A DNA stretch of 24,159 nucleotides, taken from an uncultured Bilophila sp. GTDB lineage: Bacteria; Desulfobacterota; Desulfovibrionia; Desulfovibrionales; Desulfovibrionaceae. The stretch is taken from assembly GCA_959604115.1 (NCBI GenBank), contig CAUHBW010000010.1, positions 1 to 24,159 on the forward strand, given 5' to 3'. The translations under genes and the position numbers were made by a program. The notes beneath the pieces are model-generated. The model saw only the letters and a program-made list of their open reading frames with translations. It did no database searches and had not been told where the DNA came from. This document shows, piece by piece, positions 7,684-15,005 of the stretch (position 1 is the first letter of the stretch; every line of letters begins with the position of its first letter).

Positions 7684-7950
7684 ATGTCGAACGATCTTAT
7701 CACCACCGTCCATGATCTCGTCCTTGAAAGCCCTATCGGTGCTAAGGCCATCGCTCAGGCCGTCGGGAAGCCCTATTCGACCCTTCTGCGTGAAGTCAAC
7801 CCGTATGACACCGGCGCAAAGCTTGGCGCTGAAACGCTTATGCATATCATGAAGACCACCGGCAACATTTCGCCGCTGGAAAAGATGGCTACTGAAATGG
7901 GCTACAAGCTGGAACCCGCCGAAGGCATGGGCTCCACGGTACGAGCTTAA
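7684..7950 (+). CDS. Phage CII-like (Phage_CP76-type) regulatory protein
   Basis: The 88-residue product resembles the phage regulatory CII family: a helical DNA-binding part (IGAKAIAQAVGKPYSTLLREV, residues about 18-38), an NPYDTGAKLG link, then TLMHIMKTTGNISPLEKMATEMGYKL. Such proteins bind DNA and switch phage promoters; stand-alone relatives are found in bacterial chromosomes. I start at ATG 7684 with AGGAG eight bases upstream; the frame is open further upstream but runs through the operator region. No integrase, capsid or other phage gene is nearby, so this is either a domesticated regulator or a prophage remnant. It probably acts on the motif-rich region just upstream. A hairpin at 7986-8011 follows. 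Family assignment is by eye and moderately sure. Confidence 0.75.
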   Translation: MSNDLITTVHDLVLESPIGAKAIAQAVGKPYSTLLREVNPYDTGAKLGAETLMHIMKTTGNISPLEKMATEMGYKLEPAEGMGSTVRA

Positions 7951-7985
7951 CCCGGTTTCAGGAGAGTTCAGTTGACTTCAATGAA

Positions 7986-8011
7986 GGGCGGCTGCCCACG
8001 GACAGCCGCCC
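7986..8011. terminator. Hairpin between CII-like gene and ispH
   Basis: GGGCGGCTG at 7986-7994 pairs perfectly with CAGCCGCCC at 8003-8011 around an eight-base loop. It lies between the convergent CII-like gene and ispH and could stop both. No strong T-tract follows on either strand, so termination strength is uncertain. Confidence 0.5.
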
Positions 8012-8020
8012 CGTGGTCCG

Positions 8021-8875
8021 TCAAAGGGTTTCGAGGGTCCGCTGAACGGCGTCGATGAGGCTTTTGGGCGTGGACGCGCCCGCCGTGAGGCCGACGACGG
8101 CATAGCCTTTCAGTTCTTCAAGCGGCAGCTCCTCTGGGATCTCGATGTGCCATACCGGGATGCCGCAGCTTTTCGCGACGTCCGCGAGACGTCGGGTGTT
8201 GCCGCTGCTTCTTCCCCCCACCACGATCATGGCTTCGGCCCGCTGCGAAAGGGCCTGCGCTTCCCGCTGCCGCCTGCGGGTGGCGTCGCAGATGGTGTCG
8301 AGCACCACCAGCGAATGCGCGCCCTCAAGGCGTTTTCTGATCGCTTCGAATTCCTCTTTCTCCTGCGTGGTCTGGGCCGCCAGCACCACGTCCTGCTCCT
8401 CTCTGAACGTTTGCATGGCCTCCAGTTCGCCGAGGCTTCCGAAGACGGCGCAGGGGCTGTTCGCATAGGAAACGAGTCCCCGCACCTCCGGGTGTTCGGC
8501 CTCGCCGAACAGGTAGAGCGACGTTCCCGGTCTGGTGGCTTCGTCGATGGAGAGTTGCGCCTGCTTGACCCGAGGACACGTCGCGTCGAGCACCCGTGCC
8601 CCGAGCCCGACCAGACGCGCCTCGTCGTCCCGGGGAATGCCGTGTGCGCGGATGACCACCGTGTCGCCGGGCCGGACGTCCGCCAGCGAATGCGCGCAGA
8701 CCACGCCCAGCCGCGTGTAGGCGTCGAGCACCTGCGGGTTGTGGATGATCGGGCCGAGCATGACCAGCCGTCCTTCCCCAGTGTCCGGATGTTCTTTCAG
8801 GGCCTGATCCAGCTTGCGCAGGGCCAGCCCCACGCCCATGCAGAATCCCGCCGTTTTGGCGCGAAGTATTTCCAT
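8021..8875 (-). CDS. ispH: 4-hydroxy-3-methylbut-2-enyl diphosphate reductase
   Basis: IspH carries out the last step of the MEP isoprenoid pathway, reducing HMBPP to IPP and DMAPP with a [4Fe-4S] cluster. The three cluster cysteines are visible at about residues 12 (AGFCMGV), 100 (DATCP) and 196 (DTICDATRRRQ). Active-site residues are also present: His45 in GPIIHNP, His78 in IRAHG, the HPE at 128-130, the TTQ at 169-171 and the SSGNTRRL region. The 284-residue length is typical of the shorter IspH form. The start at ATG 8875 has AAAGGGAGG upstream; the same frame stays open far upstream but that part runs through repeat copy B and is not coding. It is a single gene separated by that element from the gene at 9069. 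Confidence 0.97.
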   Translation of the reverse strand: MEILRAKTAGFCMGVGLALRKLDQALKEHPDTGEGRLVMLGPIIHNPQVLDAYTRLGVVCAHSLADVRPGDTVVIRAHGIPRDDEARLVGLGARVLDATCPRVKQAQLSIDEATRPGTSLYLFGEAEHPEVRGLVSYANSPCAVFGSLGELEAMQTFREEQDVVLAAQTTQEKEEFEAIRKRLEGAHSLVVLDTICDATRRRQREAQALSQRAEAMIVVGGRSSGNTRRLADVAKSCGIPVWHIEIPEELPLEELKGYAVVGLTAGASTPKSLIDAVQRTLETL

Positions 8876-8974
8876 CTTGCCTCCCTTTGCTCCGAATTTC
8901 TTTCCCCAAAATTTCCGATACCACCCCGCCCGCCGCGTTCCCCGCATTCCCCGAACAGAGATTCGATGAAGTCG

Positions 8975-9060
8975 GAAGTCTTTGAAGAGGAAGGGGTGGG
9001 GTTTGGGGAGGGGAAGGGGAACCGCGGGGGGGCCCTTCTCCAGAAAGTTGTCCCCTCCCC
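8975..9060 (-). repeat. Palindromic 3'-end element, copy B, with G-quadruplex runs
   Basis: Read on the minus strand, directly after the stop of the gene at 9069, this shows a GGGGAGGGG arm, the TTCTGGAGAA core (complement at 9036-9045), a C-rich arm, the CCCCTCCCCAAACCCC tail and the CTTCAAAGACTT box (complement at 8975-8988). On the plus strand GGGG runs occur at 8993-8996, 8998-9001, 9005-9008, 9010-9013 and 9016-9019, a canonical G-quadruplex pattern. The palindrome is less perfect than in copies A and C. Confidence 0.75.
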
Positions 9061-9068
9061 AATCTTCA

Positions 9069-9647
9069 TCACCGCCCGATGCGCGGGCGCAGGAACCGCA
9101 ACGTGTACGGAACGATGAGCACCTTGCCGGGGCCGTCAAGGGCGGGATCGGTGATCAGGCTCCTCCGGTCGAGCTGGTGGAGCGAACCCGGTTCGATGCT
9201 GGAATCGAACAGCATGAGCGTGTCCCCGATTACCTCGTTGCAGCAGGTCCAGTGCCGGATGATCGCGTCCGTGGGATACAGCACCCGGACGAACTGGAGC
9301 AGAACGGCGTTGCGCTCGCCCTTGCGCAGCCACGCCGCGATTTCCTCGCACAGCGCGTCGGGCGACGGCGCGTCGGGACCGGGAAAAGAGGTCGGAAAGG
9401 GCCGAACCGTCAGCAGCGATCCCTGTTTTTCCAGACGTCCCAGCATGGCGTCCACCCAATCCGCATAGTCGGTCCGCTGATCGAGGATGGCCTTGAAAAA
9501 GTCCTCGTCCCCGGCGGCGTCCAACAGCGCCTCGTGCAGCAGCGCGCGGCAGGCCAGCAGCCGGGTGGCGTGCATGTGGCGCATGGCGTTGATCACCGCA
9601 TAGGCGGCGCAGAAAACATCGAGCTGTCCTTGGTAGGCCGGATTCAT
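9069..9647 (-). CDS. Papain-like fold protein, putative cysteine peptidase or transferase
   Basis: I do not know a name for this gene. The 192-residue product has an arrangement typical of papain-fold (C39-like) enzymes: a Gln at residue 8 before a helix-capping Cys at 13 in QLDVFCAAYAVINAMR, a His at 132 in IIRHWTCC, and an Asp at 148 in LMLFDSS. Spacing and context fit a Cys-His-Asp triad, with Gln8 as a candidate oxyanion residue. There is no signal peptide or membrane segment, so it should act in the cytoplasm. The start at ATG 9647 has a GAGGGAC site. It stands alone, followed by palindromic element B. The residue pattern is visible; enzymatic activity and substrate are inferred and unknown. 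Confidence 0.8.
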   Translation of the reverse strand: MNPAYQGQLDVFCAAYAVINAMRHMHATRLLACRALLHEALLDAAGDEDFFKAILDQRTDYADWVDAMLGRLEKQGSLLTVRPFPTSFPGPDAPSPDALCEEIAAWLRKGERNAVLLQFVRVLYPTDAIIRHWTCCNEVIGDTLMLFDSSIEPGSLHQLDRRSLITDPALDGPGKVLIVPYTLRFLRPRIGR

Positions 9648-9935
9648 GGCAAGTCCCTCACGGTGGGGAAGTGTGCCGGGAGCGCGGGGAGAGGTCAACA
9701 GGATTTTGAGGCCCGCCCCATGTACGCCTGACCCGCCGGAAAGACGGCGTTTTTTGATGCGGAAATCACGTTCCCGGCCACTGGACAAACCGGAGCCGTC
9801 ATGGTAGAAAAGGCACTGTATTTATATATCTGGATACCTTGATATTAGAAGCGAAGGATTCCGCCCCCGCGTATCAAGCCATAACAAGTTCAATTTACAG
9901 ACGATGCCGTGGCATCGCCAGCCAAGGAGCGCACC
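9648..9935. other. Divergent intergenic region upstream of metK
   Basis: No gene is seen in these 288 bp. A short GC-rich hairpin with a T run lies at 9734-9755. The AT-rich stretch 9816-9850 is the likeliest promoter area for metK. A CGATGCC/GGCATCG palindrome lies at 9901-9916, about 20 bp before the metK start, within its leader. I could not match a known SAM or SAH riboswitch. Confidence 0.45.
9734..9755 (+). terminator. Short terminator-like hairpin upstream of metK
   Basis: CGCCG at 9734-9738 pairs with CGGCG at 9745-9749 around GAAAGA and is followed by six T (9750-9755). No plus-strand gene precedes it, so it may end antisense transcription or an unannotated short transcript. Confidence 0.35.
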
Positions 9936-11111
9936 ATGCAGCCCGAAAAAGGCAGATATTTCTTTACGTCCGAGTCCGTCACCGAAGGCCACCCCGACAA
10001 GGTCGCCGACCAGATTTCCGACGCCATTCTCGACACCCTGCTGGAACAGGATCCCGATTCCCGCGTGGCGTGCGAAACCCTCGTGACCACCGGCATGGCG
10101 GTCATCGCCGGTGAAATCAGCACCAAGGGCTACGCCGACCTGCCCAAGGTCGTGCGCGAAACCATCAAGGAAATCGGCTACAGCAGCTCCGAAATGGGCT
10201 TCGACTGGCAGACCTGCGCCGTGCTGTCCTCCATCGACCACCAGTCCGGCGACATCGCGCAGGGCGTGGACCGCGACGACCCCGAAAATCAGGGCGCGGG
10301 CGACCAGGGCATGATGTTCGGCTTCGCCTGCGACGAAACCCCCACCTTCATGCCCGCCCCCATCTACTGGGCGCACCAGCTTTCCCAGCGGCTCACCAAG
10401 GTCCGCAAGGACGGTCTGGTGGACTTCTTCCGTCCCGACGGCAAGACGCAGGTGTCCTTTGAATATGTGGACGGCAAGCCCGTCCGCATCAACAACGTGG
10501 TCGTGTCCACGCAGCATGCCGCCTCCGCTTCGCAGGCCGACATCATCGAGGCCGTGAAGCGCACCGTCATCCGCCCCGTTCTTGAGCCCACCGGGCTGTT
10601 CGACGAGAAGAACTGCGAAATCTTCGTCAACACCACGGGCCGGTTCGTCGTGGGCGGCCCCATGGGCGACTGCGGCCTGACCGGGCGCAAGATCATTCAG
10701 GACACCTACGGCGGTTCCGGGCACCACGGCGGCGGGGCCTTCTCCGGCAAGGACCCCTCCAAGGTCGACCGTTCCGCCGCCTACATGGGCCGCTACGTCG
10801 CCAAGAACGTGGTCGCCGCCGGTCTGGCTCCGCGCTGCGAAGTGCAGATCGCGTACTGCATCGGGGTGGCCGAGCCCGTGTCCGTACTGGTTTCCTCGCT
10901 CGGCACCAGCGACATCCCGGACGAAGTGCTGACCAAGGCCGTGCGCGAGGTGTTCGATCTGCGTCCGTACCACATCACCAAGCGTCTTGATCTGCTCCGT
11001 CCGATCTACAAGAAGACCTCCTGCTACGGCCACTTCGGCCGCGAACTCCCCGAATTCACGTGGGAGAAGACCGACGCCGTAGCCGACCTCCGCACCGCCG
11101 CGAAGGTCTGA
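9936..11111 (+). CDS. metK: S-adenosylmethionine synthase
   Basis: MetK makes S-adenosylmethionine from methionine and ATP in the cytoplasm. The 391-residue product shows the family signatures in order: SVTEGHPDKVADQISDA near the N-terminus, the GAGDQGMMFGFA loop, the GGPMGDCGLTGRK region and the phosphate-binding GGGAFSGKDPSKVDRSAAY. Length is normal. I choose ATG 9936, which has AAGGAG upstream and gives the usual start; an ATG at 9909 would add nine residues that match the leader palindrome region. It is a single-gene unit with a near-perfect terminator-type palindrome at 11130-11177. SAM is needed for siroheme synthesis and for the radical-SAM steps of the alternative heme pathway indicated by the Ahb gene. 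Confidence 0.98.
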   Translation: MQPEKGRYFFTSESVTEGHPDKVADQISDAILDTLLEQDPDSRVACETLVTTGMAVIAGEISTKGYADLPKVVRETIKEIGYSSSEMGFDWQTCAVLSSIDHQSGDIAQGVDRDDPENQGAGDQGMMFGFACDETPTFMPAPIYWAHQLSQRLTKVRKDGLVDFFRPDGKTQVSFEYVDGKPVRINNVVVSTQHAASASQADIIEAVKRTVIRPVLEPTGLFDEKNCEIFVNTTGRFVVGGPMGDCGLTGRKIIQDTYGGSGHHGGGAFSGKDPSKVDRSAAYMGRYVAKNVVAAGLAPRCEVQIAYCIGVAEPVSVLVSSLGTSDIPDEVLTKAVREVFDLRPYHITKRLDLLRPIYKKTSCYGHFGRELPEFTWEKTDAVADLRTAAKV

Positions 11112-11129
11112 GTCGAATAAGAGAAAATT

Positions 11130-11207
11130 GGAGGGGAAGAGGGAAACTTTCTGGAGAAAGTTTCCCTCTTCCCCTCCAAACCTCCCCCTCTCCCTTCAAA
11201 GACTTTC
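11130..11207 (+). terminator. Palindromic 3'-end element, copy C (downstream of metK)
   Basis: The arms 11130-11152 and 11155-11177 are perfect 23-bp inverted repeats around GG, giving a 48-bp palindrome with the TTCTGGAGAA core. A C-rich tail follows, then the CTTCAAAGACTT box at 11194-11205. It begins 18 bp after the metK stop and has the same orientation relative to its gene as copies A and B. It is a likely terminator, although no T-tract follows the stem. Confidence 0.8.
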
Positions 11208-11437
11208 GACCGGAGGGGAGGCCGTGCGACGGAAGTTCAGCCGCTTGCGCGGGCGTGTTTGGGGATGTTTTCTCCTTGTTTCAGGAGAGTTGGGCAGGTG
11301 CGCGAGGGGTGTGTTGTAGGGAGCGCGCGGGGCATGGCGTTTATCTGGCGAAGGCCGTTTGGAGGGGGCGGTTCTTGCGTTTGTGCGGCGAAGAAGGCGG
11401 CATGCGGATTCCCCTGCGGAAGAACGGCGGAGAGAGG

Positions 11438-11469
11438 AGACGGTTCCGTGACGGAAGCCGTCTTTTTTT
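11438..11469 (+). terminator. Rho-independent terminator upstream of hisK
   Basis: AGACGGTTCCG pairs with CGGAAGCCGTCT (one bulged base) around a three-base loop and is followed directly by a T-tract (11462-11469). It ends transcription on the plus strand before the hisK promoter. The transcript it ends is not identified. Confidence 0.75.
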
Positions 11470-11489
11470 GTGGGCGAGAAACGGGGAGC

Positions 11490-11518
11490 TTGACATTGCC
11501 CTTGTTTCTCAGGACTGT
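11490..11518 (+). promoter_or_regulatory. Candidate promoter of hisK
   Basis: A perfect TTGACA at 11490-11495 is followed after 17 bp by GACTGT at 11513-11518, a weak -10 match. It lies right after a terminator and about 70 bp before the hisK start, which fits a separate hisK promoter. Confidence 0.45.
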
Positions 11519-11587
11519 AGCCGGTGCGCACGGCGCGCTTCACGTCTCCGCCCGGTGCGGCGGGGCAAACCTTTCGAGAGTCAGGCC

Positions 11588-12409
11588 ATGATAGTTGCAG
11601 ACGTCCATAACCATACCAACGCGTCCCACGGCAAGGCGTCCGTCGCCGAGATGTACGCTTCCGCCAAGGCGCGCGGGCTTTCCGTGTACGGTTTTTCCGA
11701 GCATTCGCCCCGTCCCGAGGCGTATTCGTATCCGGTGGAATACCGCGAGCATCTGCGCGACTGTTTCGTGCGCTACGCGAGCGAAGTCATGCAGCTCCGC
11801 GCCCTGTCCGGGTCGCCCAAGGTGCTGTTCGGCATGGAGCTGGACTGGTTCCCGTCCGAACGTCCCTTCATGGAGGCGGCGATCGCGGCCTATCCGTTCG
11901 ACTATATCATCGGCGGCATCCATTTCCTCGGCTCGTGGGGATTCGACTTTACGCAGGACGACTGGAAAATCAGCCCGCAGCAGTGCTTCACGCGCTATGA
12001 GAACTATTTCCGCACGCTGGCGGACATGGCCCGGAGCGGGCTGGTGGACGTCGCCGCGCATCCCGACATCATCAAGCTGTACACGGTGGACCTGTTCCAC
12101 CAGTGGATCGCCATGCCCGAAAGCCTCGCGCTCGTCGCCGAGGCTCTGACCGCCATCCGCGACAACGGGGTGGCGATGGAAATTTCCTCCGCCGGGCTTC
12201 GCAAGCCCTGCAACGAAATATACCCGCATCCGGCGATCATGAAGCTGGCCGCCGATCTCGGCGTGAAGATCAGCTTCGGATCCGACGCCCACTGCATCAA
12301 CACGCCCGCCTACGCCTTCGATCAGCTGGAAGCCTACGCCCGTTCCTACGGCTACACGTCCAGCGTGATTTTCGAGAACCGCAAGCCGCGTGAAATCGCG
12401 TTTGCATGA
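11588..12409 (+). CDS. hisK: Histidinol-phosphatase, PHP family (HisK/HisJ type)
   Basis: This enzyme removes phosphate from L-histidinol phosphate in histidine synthesis, using a metal centre in a PHP barrel. The 273-residue product shows the metal ligands of the fold: DVHNHT (His7, His9), FSEHS (Glu38, His39), GMELDW (Glu84), GGIHFL (His112), VAAHPD and GSDAH near the C-terminus. Length and order fit the HisK group. The ATG at 11588 is chosen because PHP proteins start just before the first His-x-His motif; the ribosome site (GAGAG/CAGG) is weak. The frame is open upstream but a terminator and promoter interrupt it. A hairpin at 12416-12455 follows. A phosphatase for another phosphoester remains possible; other his genes are absent from the window. 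Confidence 0.88.
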   Translation: MIVADVHNHTNASHGKASVAEMYASAKARGLSVYGFSEHSPRPEAYSYPVEYREHLRDCFVRYASEVMQLRALSGSPKVLFGMELDWFPSERPFMEAAIAAYPFDYIIGGIHFLGSWGFDFTQDDWKISPQQCFTRYENYFRTLADMARSGLVDVAAHPDIIKLYTVDLFHQWIAMPESLALVAEALTAIRDNGVAMEISSAGLRKPCNEIYPHPAIMKLAADLGVKISFGSDAHCINTPAYAFDQLEAYARSYGYTSSVIFENRKPREIAFA

Positions 12410-12415
12410 CGGGAA

Positions 12416-12455
12416 GAGGGAAAGGGAGCCTGTTTGAGGCGGCTTCCTTTCCCTC
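12416..12455 (+). terminator. Terminator after hisK
   Basis: Arms 12416-12430 and 12441-12455 form a 15-bp stem with one wobble pair, and a TTTTT run follows at 12462-12466. It begins seven bases after the hisK stop codon. Confidence 0.7.
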
Positions 12456-12696
12456 AACGTCGTTTTTGTACGGATTTTCTTGGACATCGCCCCCTGCCGG
12501 GGGCGTGGCGGGGAATGGAGAAAGAGGTTCGGGGCTGATGGGGAACACGGGACGCGCGGCGGTGGTTCACCCCCGCATCCGTCCAAAGGGCCTCTTTTGT
12601 TCGGGGAACGGGGCGCGCGGGATGGCCCGGAAGCGCCGCCACGGAAGGGAATCGCATGGATTCTCTTTTTTCTTTGCAGATTTTGGGGAGATTATT
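12456..12696. other. Leader and promoter region of the tandem ABC gene
   Basis: No gene is seen. A GCCCCC-TGCC-GGGGGC hairpin lies at about 12489-12504. The last 40 bases are T-rich and end in the GGGGAG ribosome site of the next gene. A long opposite-strand frame here is a shadow. I could not choose a promoter with confidence. Confidence 0.35.
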
Positions 12697-14232
12697 GTGG
12701 AATCTTCGCGTCGTCCTCTCATCGAATTGGAGCATGTGTTTGTAACCTATCCGGGTACGGAGCGGCATATCCTCAACGATTTCAACCTCACATTGTATGA
12801 GGGGGAACACGCCGTCATCCGGGGCGGCAACGGCGCGGGCAAGTCCACGCTCCTGCGTCTGCTGCGCGGCGAGCAATGGCCCGATCAGATCGATCACCGG
12901 CGCGCCGGGCGCGTGATCTGGCACGGTCCGGACGGGCCGGAGGAATCCCCCCTCACCGGGCGGAAAGTTACGGCGCTGGTGTCCGCCATGCAGCAGGAGC
13001 GGGTCGTCCATCAGGAATGGCGGGTGGACGGCGAACGTCTCGTGCTCGGCGGGTTTTCCGACGCCATTTACATCGCGCAGCAGCCGACCTCGGAAATGTA
13101 CGAGACGGCGTACGGGATCGTGCGCCTGCTCGGCGGTGTGCATCTCTTGAAGAAGCCCGTGACCGCCATGTCGCAGGGCCAGCTTCGCCTGATGCTGGTG
13201 GCGCGCTCGCTGGTCCGCAAGCCCGCCATGCTGCTGCTGGACGAGGTGACGGACGGACTGGACGTTCGGGCTCGGCAGGCGCTTCTGGATGCGCTGGAAC
13301 GGGTTTCCTCGCTGTCCACGCTGGTGATGACCACGCACCGCCCGGAAACCCTGCCCGGCTGGATTCGGCGGCAGGTGCTTCTGGAAAACGGCAAGGCCGT
13401 GGACGGTCCCATGCGAACGCCCGCCGAGCCGGATGCGGCTCCCGAGCCCACGACCGCCGGAACGCCCGAACTTTCGGGCATCCGGGGCTGTTCGGCGCGC
13501 ATCGCCATCAAGGACGCTTCGGTGTTCATCGACCGGGTGCCCGTGCTGCACGACATCAACTGGACCATCAATCCCGGCGAAAACTGGGCGGTGCTCGGCG
13601 GCAACGGCGCGGGCAAGTCCACGCTCCTGCGCCTGCTCGCGGGCGACGAAATCGTGGCCTACGGCGGCGAGATCGTGCGCGAGCTGCCCCGGCAGGGCGG
13701 CGTGGTGGATCGCCTCGAAGTGCTCCGCAAGGGCGTCCGGCTGGTGTCCGACCGCCAGCAGGCGACCTACACCTACGACATCACGGGCGAGGAGCTGGTC
13801 TTTTCGGGCATCGACAACTCCGTGGGCGTCTACCGCCAGCCGTCGGAAGAGGAACTGGCGCAGGTGTCGGGCATCATCGCTTCCCTGCACCTGGAGTACC
13901 TCGCCAAACGCACCATCCGTTCCTGTTCCACCGGCGAATTCCGCCGCCTGCTGCTGGCCCGCGCCCTTGCCGGAGAGCCCGATCTGCTCCTCCTCGACGA
14001 ACCGTTCTCCGGTCTCGACGCGGACTCGCGCAACGCGTTCTTCGCCCTGCTCAACCGGTTGGCGAATCAGGGCGTGCAGATGGTGCTCGTGACCCACCAC
14101 AAGGCCGACATCTTCCCCGCCATCACCCATATGCTCCAGCTCGAAAACGGGCGTATCTCGGCGATTTGGGAACAGAAAGAGTCTGTTGCGTCTCCCATAC
14201 CCGTTTCGGACGGTTCCTGTACGCAAAATTGA
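12697..14232 (+). CDS. Tandem ABC ATPase, ModF/PhrA-like
   Basis: The 511-residue protein carries two complete ABC ATPase domains and no membrane segment. Domain 1 has Walker A GGNGAGKST (residues 43-51), the signature MSQGQLRLML and Walker B MLLLDEVTDGLD (from 178). Domain 2 has Walker A GGNGAGKST (301-309), signature CSTGEFRR (from 410) and Walker B DLLLLDEPFSGLD (from 429). A proline/alanine-rich linker of about 35 residues joins them. This matches the ModF (PhrA) group of E. coli, linked to molybdate genes but of unclear role. I start at GTG 12697, six bases after GGGGAG; upstream ATG codons lack such a site and would add about 100 low-complexity residues. No permease or binding-protein gene is next to it, so a transporter role is not supported. 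Confidence 0.87.
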   Translation: MESSRRPLIELEHVFVTYPGTERHILNDFNLTLYEGEHAVIRGGNGAGKSTLLRLLRGEQWPDQIDHRRAGRVIWHGPDGPEESPLTGRKVTALVSAMQQERVVHQEWRVDGERLVLGGFSDAIYIAQQPTSEMYETAYGIVRLLGGVHLLKKPVTAMSQGQLRLMLVARSLVRKPAMLLLDEVTDGLDVRARQALLDALERVSSLSTLVMTTHRPETLPGWIRRQVLLENGKAVDGPMRTPAEPDAAPEPTTAGTPELSGIRGCSARIAIKDASVFIDRVPVLHDINWTINPGENWAVLGGNGAGKSTLLRLLAGDEIVAYGGEIVRELPRQGGVVDRLEVLRKGVRLVSDRQQATYTYDITGEELVFSGIDNSVGVYRQPSEEELAQVSGIIASLHLEYLAKRTIRSCSTGEFRRLLLARALAGEPDLLLLDEPFSGLDADSRNAFFALLNRLANQGVQMVLVTHHKADIFPAITHMLQLENGRISAIWEQKESVASPIPVSDGSCTQN

Positions 14233-14444
14233 CCGGAATATGGGCATGGCAACGATAGGTGACCATATTTGGGATAGCCTGCGGGGGGTCCTTATTTTTC
14301 TGTAGATATAACGCACTGTATTTTAACTGAATAGAGCCAGTCGCGTTGGCTTGCTTCTTGCTTTTCTCTTGTGAACCGGTGGACGGTCCCACGGCTCCGC
14401 CTATTCGCAGCCTTGCGTAACGCAGTATAAAAAGGAGAGAAAGC
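14233..14444. other. Intergenic region before the small exported protein
   Basis: These 212 bp hold no gene. An AT-rich part at 14290-14330, with TATAAC and TATTTT stretches, could contain a promoter, but no convincing pair of boxes was found. No strong terminator follows the tandem ABC gene, so readthrough is possible. Confidence 0.35.
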
Positions 14445-14882
14445 ATGTTCAACGGCGTGACCAAAGCGTATTTCGTCCTCTTGGCGGTGGTGCTTGCGGC
14501 CTCATTCTGCTTCGTCAGTGCGGACACGGCTTTTGCCAACTGGCCGATTGTGTTCAATGTTCAGGGCGCTACGGCAGGAGACGTCAGCAACGGGAAGCAG
14601 AAAATCACCATCTCCGGGACCTTCGCCAATGCGACGAGGAACGAATATTTCTCCAGAGTCAACAACATGACCGTAGAGATTACCGGTTACTTCAGGGGAA
14701 TGCAGGAAACGTACACGCGCAAGGTGAATGTGAGCTGGAACTTTTCGCCCGTTCTCGGCCCCGGCGACAGAAAGAGGCTCAATATCAATTTTACAAGACA
14801 GGTGAACAGGAACAGGGGCATGCATCCCTATGACCGCGTGAAGGTTCGCATCAAGAACATCAGCTTCAGGCGGGCGAGCTGA
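14445..14882 (+). CDS. Small exported protein of unknown function
   Basis: I do not recognise the family. The 145-residue product begins with a classic Sec signal peptide: Lys at 7, a hydrophobic core (about 9-24) and a probable cleavage after AFA at about residue 31. The mature part of about 114 residues starts NWPIVFNV and consists mainly of alternating polar/hydrophobic stretches (QKITISGTFA, NNMTVEITGYF, YTRKVNVSWNF) that suggest a beta-sandwich. It ends very basic (RVKVRIKNISFRRAS) and has no cysteine in the mature part, so it is not a lipoprotein. An AAAGGAGAG site precedes the ATG. It stands alone before the Ech operon in the opposite direction and is followed by a perfect 17-bp hairpin. 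Confidence 0.82.
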   Translation: MFNGVTKAYFVLLAVVLAASFCFVSADTAFANWPIVFNVQGATAGDVSNGKQKITISGTFANATRNEYFSRVNNMTVEITGYFRGMQETYTRKVNVSWNFSPVLGPGDRKRLNINFTRQVNRNRGMHPYDRVKVRIKNISFRRAS

Positions 14883-15005
14883 TTCCGTCCGGGAGGCGGC
14901 GTCTTGAACATCCGCCGAACGGGAAGGGCTTTCGCGGACGAAGCGCCACCCCGCGAGGGAATCCTTCGTTCCACGGAATGACGGACAGGCCGCATTGCAC
15001 AGACG

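Larger units (their letters stand above)
11208..11587. other. Intergenic region between metK element and hisK
   Basis: I see no convincing gene in this stretch. The hisK frame is open across it but the translation is Arg/Gly-rich and unlike PHP proteins. A terminator (11438-11469) and then a promoter (11490-11518) near its end suggest that hisK is transcribed separately, and that something short upstream, or readthrough from metK, is being terminated. Confidence 0.4.

Noticed and set aside
7684..7950. Part of an intact prophage
   Set aside because: No integrase, structural, lysis or attachment-site signals were found in the neighbouring genes, which are ordinary chromosomal ones.
8876..9139. 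N-terminal extension of ispH
   Set aside because: The extra frame runs through repeat copy B and the end of the neighbouring gene; a strong ribosome site precedes ATG 8875, which gives the usual IspH start.
9800..9935. SAM or SAH riboswitch before metK
   Set aside because: Only a short CGATGCC/GGCATCG palindrome is seen; no match to known conserved cores could be made by eye.
11060..11587. N-terminal extension of hisK
   Set aside because: It overlaps metK and crosses a palindrome, a terminator and a promoter; the translation is unlike PHP proteins.
13399..14393. Thirteen-base direct repeat GTGGACGGTCCCA inside the ABC gene and in the next leader
   Set aside because: Short GC-rich match at two places with no further similarity around it; chance is sufficient.
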